Below are positions 57,262-64,000 of a stretch of 64,000 nucleotides of DNA, in pieces. The position numbers and the translations under genes are program-made. This DNA is from JBFWWP01 sp050246115 (lineage in GTDB: Bacteria; Planctomycetota; UBA8108; UBA1146; JAJFFE01), in assembly GCA_050246115.1 (NCBI GenBank), contig JBFWWP010000031.1, forward strand, positions 1-64,000, read 5' to 3'. The notes beneath the pieces were generated by a model. That model had not been told where the DNA came from, did no database searches, and saw only the letters and a list, made by a program, of their open reading frames with translations. Positions within the stretch are counted from its first letter, which is position 1; the number at the start of each line of letters is the position of its first letter.

Positions 57262-57440
57262 GGAGTCGCCCAAGAATGACTTCGAAATCTTGCCGTCGAT
57301 TGGGGTCAGATTTGGCCGATCCGGAAGGCTCGGAACCGGAGGCGTAGCCTTAGTTCCGGTGAGGATTTCGAGGTTTTCGGATCGGTCGAAGATGGCCCGA
57401 AGCGACGAGCAAGAGGGTGAAGTTGTTCTTGGGCGACTCC
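57262..57440. mobile_element. MITE-like element, copy 2
   Basis: A 179-bp sequence nearly identical to 37111-37290, in the same orientation. Its left end reads GGAGTCGCCCAAGAATGAC and its right end TTCTTGGGCGACTCC, so the two ends are near-perfect inverted repeats here. Differences from copy 1 number roughly sixteen, including one deletion. No coding capacity. It stops 19 bp before the methyltransferase start, so it forms part of that gene's leader. Confidence 0.85.
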
Positions 57441-57459
57441 GTAGGGCATAGGTGACGCG

Positions 57460-58635
57460 ATGCGGTGCGTAGCTTGCGAATGCGGCGACTTGGATGTGTT
57501 CTTCGAGTCCCTGCAAGTACCGGTGTGCTGCAACTTCTCACACGATACGCCGGCCGAGGCGCGCTCGGTTCCGCGAGGCGACATTCGTCTGGGCTACTGT
57601 CGCAAGTGTGGAATGATCCACAACGTCGCGTTCGACGAGAAGCGGGTCGAGTACACCGTGGGTTACGAGAACTCGCTGCACGGTTCGGCTCGATTCCAGG
57701 AGTTCGCGGAGAAGCTCGCGCAACGGCTCGTCGACAAGTACGACTTGCATGGCGTTGACGTGTTCGAGATCGGCCCCGGGCGAGGAGAGTTCCTGGACCT
57801 CCTCTGTCGCGCTGGAGGCAACCGTGGTGTGGGCTACGACCCGAGTGCCCCCGAAGAAGACGCGGAGGTGCCCGGACGGCCGTTCCGGATCGTGCGCGAG
57901 CTATTCGATCCGGAACACACTCGCGTCCAAGCGCGGCTCGTCTGCTCCCGACACGTGCTCGAGCACGTGTCCCAACCACGAGCGTTCGCCGAGATGCTCG
58001 GACGCGCTCGCTCGCACTCGCCCGACGTGGCCGTGTACGTCGAAGTGCCGAACGCACTGTGGACCCTGCGTGATCTCGGCGTCTGGGACATCATCTACGA
58101 GCACTGCTCGTACTTCACGCCGACCTCGCTCTATGCCCTCATGGTCGCGGGTGGCCTCGGTGCCGTGTCCGTGCGCGAAGAGTTCGGGGGGCAGTTCTTG
58201 TCGATCGAGACCGAGTCGGGGACGGCCCGGGATGAGGTCGTGCCCCCCGGGGCGCTGGCGGAGCTGACGCGCCTCGTCGAGGCTTTCGGCGACCGCTATC
58301 GCCAGGAGCTCTCGGGGTGGAACCGGCGACTCGCGGCGGCGGGGCGAGACGGTCGACGGCTGGCCATCTGGGGTGGTGGCGCGAAGGGCGTGACGTTCCT
58401 GAACTCCGTCGACGACCCCCGTGCGGTGGCGTGCGTGGTCGACATCAACCCTCGCAAGCAAGGGAAGTTCGTGGCCGGCACCGGGCTCCCGATCGTGGGA
58501 CCGGAGGAAGCCCTGCGCGACCATCGAGTCAGCGAGATCATCGTGGTGAATCCGTTCTATCTCGACGAGATCCGTACCAGCGTCCAAGGACTCGGGTTCA
58601 CGGGCGCGGTTCGGGGTATCGACGACCACTCATAG
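57460..58635 (+). CDS. Sugar C-methyltransferase-like SAM-dependent methyltransferase
   Basis: A 391-residue three-part protein. The N-terminal zinc-binding part has CVACECGDL and CRKCGMIHNVAF, as in Methyltransf_13. The central SAM domain has VFEIGPGRGEFLDLL and LVCSRHVLEHV. The C-terminal Rossmann-like part has LAIWGGGAKGVTFLNSV and IVVNPFYLDEI (Methyltransf_14). This layout is that of NDP-sugar C-3-methyltransferases such as those for deoxysugars. It would modify sugars for surface glycans. The ATG at 57460 follows AGGTGA. No deoxysugar gene lies nearby. Confidence 0.88.
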   Translation: MRCVACECGDLDVFFESLQVPVCCNFSHDTPAEARSVPRGDIRLGYCRKCGMIHNVAFDEKRVEYTVGYENSLHGSARFQEFAEKLAQRLVDKYDLHGVDVFEIGPGRGEFLDLLCRAGGNRGVGYDPSAPEEDAEVPGRPFRIVRELFDPEHTRVQARLVCSRHVLEHVSQPRAFAEMLGRARSHSPDVAVYVEVPNALWTLRDLGVWDIIYEHCSYFTPTSLYALMVAGGLGAVSVREEFGGQFLSIETESGTARDEVVPPGALAELTRLVEAFGDRYRQELSGWNRRLAAAGRDGRRLAIWGGGAKGVTFLNSVDDPRAVACVVDINPRKQGKFVAGTGLPIVGPEEALRDHRVSEIIVVNPFYLDEIRTSVQGLGFTGAVRGIDDHS

Positions 58636-58900
58636 CCCCTCGCTTCCGCAACGACGGGGACTTTGGTCGAGCCACTGACCTCGGCGGGTCGATCGGAGCC
58701 CCCAAGCGCCCGCGAGAAGTCGGCCTTGGCGCTTGTGGCTCCCCCTGCGCGTGGGACAATCCACGCTGGTCTCGCGGCGCCGCCCGGCGAACGGACATCC
58801 CCGTTTGCAGCGGCGCCCACGGGGATTCGCTGCCAACCCGCATCCGTTGGGGGGTCTTCGCGTCTCGTCGAGTTCGTCCCCCCGTTGAGAGGGTAGCCCC

Positions 58901-61333
58901 ATGCTGTTTCACGCTCTCCGCGCCGTGCTTGGCCTCCTGACATCGGGGCTCTTCCTCGGCACCGCCGCCCAGGCCCAGCTGCCAGACTTGATCGTGCTCG
59001 CGGTCGACGCGAACTCCGTGACGGTCGACGATCGAATCATCGCCGGCAGCGTGAGCGTCAGCGTGCTCAACCAAGGTGCAACGAGCGCGATCGACCCGAT
59101 CGCCGTGCTCATCTTCGAGGACCACGACGGCAGCGAGACCTACGATCCATTACTCGATACCGCTCTGGGAGTCGCTCAGATCTCCGCGCCGATCGCGGTC
59201 GCGGCTCAAGCCACGGTTGCCGTCACGGTGGCGGGCGAACTCTTGTTTCGCGGCAACCGGCTGCACGCCTGGGTCGACTCGGGTGCCGCCGTGGCCGAGT
59301 CGATCGAGAGCAACAACGTACTCGACTCCGGGCGTACCTGTGAAGCGGCTGCGATGGTCGGCATCGGGGTCGTCGCCGAGAAGTGGCACTGGCCTGGTGC
59401 GGCGCCCGGTAGCCCGCTCCCGAACTTCGCCAACGTCATCGCCGCACCGGTCGTCGTCGACCTCGACCTCGATGGGTTGCCCGAAGTGGTGGTCCCCGTA
59501 ACCGACAGCAACACCGGCACCCTGACCGTGCCCGGGGCCCTCTTCGTATTGAACGGCGAGGATGGGACCGAACAGTACGCGGTCGCCGACCCGACGCTGC
59601 GCGTCAACGCGACCGTAGCAGCCGCGATCGCCAACCTCGACGGAGATCCCTTCCCCGAGATCGTCTGTGCCAACGCGACCGCCACAGAACTCCTCTGTTT
59701 CGAACACGACGGCGCGCTCAAGTGGCAATCCACGGTGGGAGGACTCGCTGCCACGGGCTGGGGCGGTGCTTCGATCGCCGATATCGACGCGGATGGAGTA
59801 CCTGAGATCGTGTTCGGGCGGCAGGTGATCGACGCGGCGGGCGGCTTGCTCTGGACCGCCTCTCAGCCCGTGAGCCCGGCCTTTGCCATGACGACCGCGG
59901 CAGACCTCGACCTGGATGGCCTCCAGGAAGTCATCGTGGGGCAATCGGTCTACAACGCGGCCGGCGTGTTGTCGTGGAGCGCCAGCACGTCGTCGCTGGT
60001 GGGCGCCATCGGACAACTCGACAGTGATCCCGAGCCCGAGTTCGTGCACCTCAGCGGCAACGCCCTGACCGCACGCAACGCCGACGGCAGCGTGCTCTGG
60101 GGTCCGATCCCCGTCTCTGGAACCCTGGGCGCGGCGCCGAGTCCGTCGCTCGCGGATCTCGATGGTGACGGTCTTGCGGAGATCTTCTTCGCTGGCCGAA
60201 CCGAGCTACTCGCGTACGAGCACGATGGCAGCCCCAAATGGAGTCTACCCATCGACGACGTGTCTTCGGGCATCACTCCGGTCTCGGCCGCGGACCTGAA
60301 CGGCGACGGCGCAGCGGAGGTCCTCCAGCGCGACGAGCAGTCGTTCCGAATCGTGGCGGGCGACAGCGGCATCGTGCTCTACTCGGCCTCGCTCTCGTCG
60401 TGCACGTTCTTCGACTACCCGGTGCCGGTAGACGTGGACGGCGACAGCCGACTCGAGATCGTGGTGGGTGCAAACACCAGCTGCAATCTCGCAACGCCCA
60501 CGGGCGACCAGGGAGTGTTCGCTTACGAGGAAGCCCAAGATCGCTGGGCCACCGGCCGCTCGCTCTGGAATCAGCACTCCTATCACGGCTCGAACATCGA
60601 CGACGCGGCGACGGTGCCGACCTCGCAGGGACTCCACTGGCTCAACCCCGCCACGAACTGCAGTCGCTGCCAGTTGCCCCCGCGCACGCAACCCGCACTC
60701 CCCTTGCCCAACCTGGTCGTCTCGGCCGTCGAGCCAACCTCGGTTTGCCCGGATGGCGTCCTGGTCCTGGCCCGCATTGGCAACGGGGGCGCGGCGACCG
60801 CCGGCATCGTCGAGGTGACCGTTCACGACGGGGCTCCGGGATCGCCCGGCAGTGTGCTCCTCGGGGCGACCCTGACGGCAACGCCACTCGCCCCTGGGGC
60901 ATACGAGGATCTTTCGTGGATGGTTTCCGTGACTGGATCCGGACTCCGCGAGATCCATGTGAGCGTCGACCCGAGCGACCTCGTGCCGGAGTGCAGTGAC
61001 TTGGACAACTCGGGGAGTCAGACGCTCCTCATCGCTTGCGATCAGACCTTCGTGCGCGGCGATTGCAACGGCGACGGCGCGAACGACATCGCCGACGCGG
61101 TCTTCCTGTTGGGCAACCTGTTCGCGGGGCCAGGCGGGGCCACGCCCCTCCCGTGCCGAGACGCGTGCGACACCAACGACGACGGTGCCAACAACATCGC
61201 CGATGTGGTTCGCTTGCTCAGCTCGCAGTTCGGCATGCCCGCGGAACCGTTGCCGGCGCCCACGTTCGCCTGCGACATTGACCCTACGGACACCGACGCG
61301 CTCGGCTGCGAGACTTTCGCCGCCTGCCCATGA
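58901..61333 (+). CDS. Secreted FG-GAP/CARDB protein with dockerin-like tag
   Basis: An 810-residue exported protein. Signal peptide (LLTSGLFLGTAAQA), a CARDB domain (about residues 25-145), FG-GAP-type propeller repeats (VVDLDLDGLPEVV, SIADIDADGVPEIVFG, TAADLDLDGLQEVIVG, ADLDGDGLAEIFFAG, DVDGDSRLEIVVG), and a second CARDB-like domain. The C-terminal tag has RGDCNGDGANDIADAV and TNDDGANNIADVV and ends TFAACP. GAGAGGG precedes the ATG. Its stop overlaps the start of a 59-codon zinc-ribbon reading frame. Confidence 0.9.
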   Translation: MLFHALRAVLGLLTSGLFLGTAAQAQLPDLIVLAVDANSVTVDDRIIAGSVSVSVLNQGATSAIDPIAVLIFEDHDGSETYDPLLDTALGVAQISAPIAVAAQATVAVTVAGELLFRGNRLHAWVDSGAAVAESIESNNVLDSGRTCEAAAMVGIGVVAEKWHWPGAAPGSPLPNFANVIAAPVVVDLDLDGLPEVVVPVTDSNTGTLTVPGALFVLNGEDGTEQYAVADPTLRVNATVAAAIANLDGDPFPEIVCANATATELLCFEHDGALKWQSTVGGLAATGWGGASIADIDADGVPEIVFGRQVIDAAGGLLWTASQPVSPAFAMTTAADLDLDGLQEVIVGQSVYNAAGVLSWSASTSSLVGAIGQLDSDPEPEFVHLSGNALTARNADGSVLWGPIPVSGTLGAAPSPSLADLDGDGLAEIFFAGRTELLAYEHDGSPKWSLPIDDVSSGITPVSAADLNGDGAAEVLQRDEQSFRIVAGDSGIVLYSASLSSCTFFDYPVPVDVDGDSRLEIVVGANTSCNLATPTGDQGVFAYEEAQDRWATGRSLWNQHSYHGSNIDDAATVPTSQGLHWLNPATNCSRCQLPPRTQPALPLPNLVVSAVEPTSVCPDGVLVLARIGNGGAATAGIVEVTVHDGAPGSPGSVLLGATLTATPLAPGAYEDLSWMVSVTGSGLREIHVSVDPSDLVPECSDLDNSGSQTLLIACDQTFVRGDCNGDGANDIADAVFLLGNLFAGPGGATPLPCRDACDTNDDGANNIADVVRLLSSQFGMPAEPLPAPTFACDIDPTDTDALGCETFAACP

Positions 61334-61509
61334 GCCCCACCGAGCCGACGACGGGTGCCGGCGACCGCCCCGGCCACCCCCCACGCCGCTGCGAACGCTG
61401 CCGACAGCCCCTGACCCGTTCCGAGGAGGAGCGTGGGTGGCGGCTCTGCAATCGCTGTCGGGCCGACGACCGCCGGGACTCGAGCCGACCGCCGATACGC
61501 GGGCGCTGA
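61330..61509 (+). CDS. 59-residue CxxC...CxxC zinc-ribbon protein
   Basis: A short frame that starts with the ATG of an ATGA overlapping the stop of the upstream secreted protein gene. The product has two cysteine pairs, CERC (residues 21-24) and CNRC (residues 40-43), separated by 15 residues, the spacing of small zinc ribbons. The flanks are Arg/Pro-rich with an SEEERGWRLC stretch between the pairs. Overlap with the stop suggests coupled translation. It could be a cytoplasmic zinc-binding protein. Evidence is the motif, frame and overlap only; no homologue was checked. Confidence 0.6.
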   Translation: MSPTEPTTGAGDRPGHPPRRCERCRQPLTRSEEERGWRLCNRCRADDRRDSSRPPIRGR

Positions 61510-61654
61510 GCTCCGCGAGCACTTCGAGGCAGCCCGCCGCAGGGGCTCATGGGAAGCGCAGGCACCGGAGCGCGCGTGCTTCCTGCGAGAACATTGCAAA
61601 GATCCGAAGGATCAGCCCGGGTTCCGACACCAACGGCTCGGAGGCGTGAAGCGC

Positions 61655-62296
61655 ATGAACGAAGTGGACGAGCCCGCGAGTCCGTGGAACGAGCCATCCC
61701 CAGAGGATGAGATGGCGCTCGTCCGGGCGGTCGTCGGCGGTGACCCGCAGGCGCTGGAGCGGCTTCATGCGCTGTACTCGGAGCCTCTCTACCGGTTCGT
61801 GTTCTACCGCCTCGACGGCCACGTGCCCGATGTGGAAGAGCTGGTGCAGGAGTCGTTCCTCGCGGCGCTGCAAAGCCTGCACCGATTTCGCGGGGACTCC
61901 GCCTTGTTCACCTGGCTCTGTGGGATTGCCAAGAACCACATCTCCAGACTGCGGCGCCGCCGAGGTCGCGAACGTCTGGCGGACGTGCTGGTCGCCAGTG
62001 ACAGCGACATCCGCGGGATCGTCGGCCGCCTCGAGACGCTGGACCTCCCCGAGTCGGCGCTCGAGCGCGAGGAGACCGAAGACCTCGTCGGCGCCACCAT
62101 GGCTTCCCTGCCCATCAGCTACCAAGGAGTGCTCGTGGCAAAGTACGTTCATGCACTGCCGGTGCTCGAGATCGCGCGCCGGCAAGGAAGCACACCGAAG
62201 GCGGTCGAATCGACCCTGACGCGAGCCCGAATCGCGTTTCGCCGAGCCTTCGAACTCCTGGCGGGACGTTGGGGAGGGGAGGTCGGGAATGCCTGA
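61655..62296 (+). CDS. ECF-type RNA polymerase sigma factor
   Basis: A 213-residue sigma factor. Region 2 shows YRFVFYRLDGHVPDVEELVQ with SFLAALQSLHRFRGDSALFTW, and WLCGIAKNHISRLRRRR. Region 4 shows LPISYQGVLVAKYVHALPV followed by EIARRQGSTPKAVESTLTRA. The ATG at 61655 has GGAGG ten bases upstream. Its stop overlaps the next ATG by eight bases (ATGCCTGA), and the downstream protein has a FecR-like region, a common arrangement for a sigma and its membrane anti-sigma. Confidence 0.92.
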   Translation: MNEVDEPASPWNEPSPEDEMALVRAVVGGDPQALERLHALYSEPLYRFVFYRLDGHVPDVEELVQESFLAALQSLHRFRGDSALFTWLCGIAKNHISRLRRRRGRERLADVLVASDSDIRGIVGRLETLDLPESALEREETEDLVGATMASLPISYQGVLVAKYVHALPVLEIARRQGSTPKAVESTLTRARIAFRRAFELLAGRWGGEVGNA

Positions 62297-64000
62297 TTCG
62301 ATCGACCCGGTCGGGGGTCCGAATCCGTCGCGCCCCGGCGCCCCCGACGGCAGTCGCCCGAGCGAACCCCAAGTGCTCGAGCAGCGACTGTCGCGGCTGC
62401 TTCAGAAAGCGTATCGGCCCCCGCAGCCCGACCCGGCCTTCCAGGCCGAGCTCCTGCAGCGGATGCGAGCTTGCCAACGCCGAGGCCTGGGAGCGCGTCG
62501 CTCGTGGCTAGCCCCCGCGGCCTTGGCCGCGGTGCTCCTCATCGGGATCTCGACCTTCGTCGCAGTCAAGCCCCCGATCGCACCTCGCTTGGAGGGCGGC
62601 ACCGGTTTCCACTCTTCGAGCGCGAGCACCGCCCCTTGGAGCCGCGTCGACGGACCCCAGGGGCTCGCGCCCGGCGACGTCCTCGCTCTGGGTCCCGCCG
62701 ATGCAGCGGTCGTGGTGCCAACGGAGCACACCGAGATCCGGCTCGACCCAGGCACGGTCCTGCGGACGGCGGCAGGTGGGCAACCGGATCACCTCCTCTG
62801 CGGCGGCGCTCAGGTCACCGTCCGCAACGGGGAGACGCACGTCCTCGCAACTCCGATCATCGAAATCACCGCGCGTGACGCGGAGTACTGCGTTCTCGTC
62901 GCGCTACTCCCGCCCCTCACCCCTTTCACTCAGGAGTACCTGGAAATGAACCGAGCCAAGATCATCACCGGCTCCGCGGTGGCCATCGGCGCCGTCGTGT
63001 TGGTGAGCATTCTCGTGATCGAGCAAAGCAACCTCCCGAGTAGTGTTACGGTTCGTCACGGGGATCAAACGTTGCCCGTCGAGACCGGCGTCACGTTGAC
63101 CTTCGATTCCTCGGCAGCGACGGCCACTCACTCGGACGCAGCCGCCGCGAATCTCGCTGGGGCGTCGGCCAAGACCGGAGCGAGCGAAGCGACCATCGAC
63201 CCCACTGGAGCCGCCGCGATCGAGCGCCAACACGAAACGCAGGTCGCCGGCGTGGTCGTGGATCGCACGGGACAACCGTTGGCCTCGGCCACCGTCATCT
63301 TCCGCGGCGCAGAGACCAGCGAGGGCACCGTCGCGGGACCGGTGACGAGCGACGCCGAGGGAGCGTTCTCGCTGGCGATACCGTCGACGGCAACCGGTGA
63401 GATCCTGGTGTCGCTCGATCGCTACGAAACGGCCACCCTGCCCTGGATTCCCGCGGCGGCAAACATCGAGGGTGGGTCTACGGGTGCCGACCCCACCGCG
63501 CCCGCGGCCTCGGACCCCGAGGTTTCGCCGTCGCCTGGAGACACCGACGACGACGAACCGGCCGCGTCGGTGCTGATCACGCTCGAGCACGAGACGGCCT
63601 TCGCCGGGCACGTCACCGACGCGTCGACCGGCGACCCCATGGACACCTTCGTGCTCGGCTATCAGCGCTTCGAGGACGGCTGGCAGTGGTTCGACCCCGT
63701 GGTGAAGTCGCATTCGGCGACCGACGGCAGCTTCTACGTGGGTGGCGTCGACCCGGGTCGGTATCGCGTCTGGGTCTACCGCGAAGGAAGCTCCCGCAGT
63801 CTGCCCGTGACCATTCAGTTGCAACGCCATGAGTTCGTCGAGGGTCTCGCGATGGCCCTCGAGCCCGGCGTCGGCTTGACGGTACGCGTCCACTCGGAGC
63901 GGACCGGAGCCCCGGTGGAGGGTGCCGTCGTCTACTCTCACCTCGATCACATCCCCGGGACCGTGGACTACGTCAACCGCACCGACGTCGACCGACGCCT
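62289..64000 (+). CDS. FecR-like membrane protein with carboxypeptidase-type repeats, truncated by the window edge
   Basis: An open frame from the ATG at 62289 to the last base, at least 570 residues, without a stop. The N-terminal ~72 residues are soluble and fit a sigma-binding region. A first hydrophobic segment (WLAPAALAAVLLIGISTFVA) is followed by a FecR-like part (EIRLDPGTVLRTAAGGQPDH). A second hydrophobic segment (ITGSAVAIGAVVLVSILVI, near residues 223-243) comes next. Then follow carboxypeptidase regulatory-like domains: GVVVDRTGQPLASATVIFRG and AGHVTDASTGDPMDTFVLGY. It overlaps the sigma gene by eight bases. Probably the anti-sigma or signal receiver. The end lies outside the window. 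Confidence 0.8.
   Translation, partial: MPDSIDPVGGPNPSRPGAPDGSRPSEPQVLEQRLSRLLQKAYRPPQPDPAFQAELLQRMRACQRRGLGARRSWLAPAALAAVLLIGISTFVAVKPPIAPRLEGGTGFHSSSASTAPWSRVDGPQGLAPGDVLALGPADAAVVVPTEHTEIRLDPGTVLRTAAGGQPDHLLCGGAQVTVRNGETHVLATPIIEITARDAEYCVLVALLPPLTPFTQEYLEMNRAKIITGSAVAIGAVVLVSILVIEQSNLPSSVTVRHGDQTLPVETGVTLTFDSSAATATHSDAAAANLAGASAKTGASEATIDPTGAAAIERQHETQVAGVVVDRTGQPLASATVIFRGAETSEGTVAGPVTSDAEGAFSLAIPSTATGEILVSLDRYETATLPWIPAAANIEGGSTGADPTAPAASDPEVSPSPGDTDDDEPAASVLITLEHETAFAGHVTDASTGDPMDTFVLGYQRFEDGWQWFDPVVKSHSATDGSFYVGGVDPGRYRVWVYREGSSRSLPVTIQLQRHEFVEGLAMALEPGVGLTVRVHSERTGAPVEGAVVYSHLDHIPGTVDYVNRTDVDRR

Larger units (their letters stand above)
56887..57459. other. 573-bp gap with stacked hairpins and a MITE-like element
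   Basis: Contains a palindrome GCCCGCGGGC (56993-57002), three strong hairpins (57041-57140) and element copy 2 (57262-57440). No gene is supported. Confidence 0.5.

Overview
The window looks like a chromosomal piece of a high-GC Gram-negative bacterium, most probably a member of the Planctomycetota. The basis is a set of seven secreted proteins that end in the same Cys-rich double EF-hand (dockerin-like) tag, usually finishing in Cys-Pro, a style typical of large planctomycete surface proteins. This placement is an inference from protein style; there is no rRNA gene in the window. No tRNA, CRISPR array, prophage or intact insertion sequence was recognised.

Layout. 1-4.3 kb: a secreted double esterase with the C-terminal tag, a DUF1579 protein and a small monooxygenase. 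4.3-11 kb (minus strand): a haem block, pckA - hemX/ccsA-like - hemA - SRPBCC protein - hemC - hemD. 11.5-15.7 kb: a copper P-type ATPase, then a partner-switching set (FHA-PP2C phosphatase, STAS protein, HATPase kinase). 16-17 kb: a trans-sulfuration PLP enzyme. 17.7-30 kb: tagged beta-propeller, beta-helix and FG-GAP proteins, interrupted by mqnD and a family 4 glycosyltransferase. 30-34 kb: a decayed glycosyltransferase tail, a ferredoxin, an endonuclease/phosphatase-fold membrane protein and another tagged protein. 34-36.6 kb (minus strand): a possible redox operon of sigma factor, zinc-type anti-sigma, AhpD-like protein, YHS lipoprotein and membrane protein. 37.3-43.8 kb (minus strand): a type VI secretion cargo cassette, VgrG - LysM/PG-binding protein - bifunctional peptidoglycan peptidase - PAAR. 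44-49.4 kb: an AAC(3)-family acetyltransferase, a two-domain radical SAM protein and a dioxygenase-like protein. 50-58.6 kb: a GT2 glycosyltransferase, a 1738-residue surface protein with four lectin-like repeats and a sugar-type C-methyltransferase. 58.9-64 kb: a tagged FG-GAP/CARDB protein overlapped by a 59-codon zinc-ribbon ORF, an ECF sigma factor, and a FecR-like membrane protein that runs off the end.

Non-coding structure is unusually rich. A 180-bp inverted-repeat-ended element occurs twice (37111-37290 and 57262-57440), and one isolated end lies at 48424-48438. Four intergenic tandem repeats have units of 16, 19, 21 and 32 bp. Several long perfect or near-perfect hairpins lie in gene-free stretches.

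How the parts may work together (inference): much of the window encodes cell-surface and secreted proteins with a shared C-terminal module, glycosyltransferase and methyltransferase genes that could decorate surface polymers, and a contact-dependent peptidoglycan-attack cassette. Housekeeping haem, gluconeogenic and menaquinone genes and three separate sigma or partner-switching regulatory modules lie among them.
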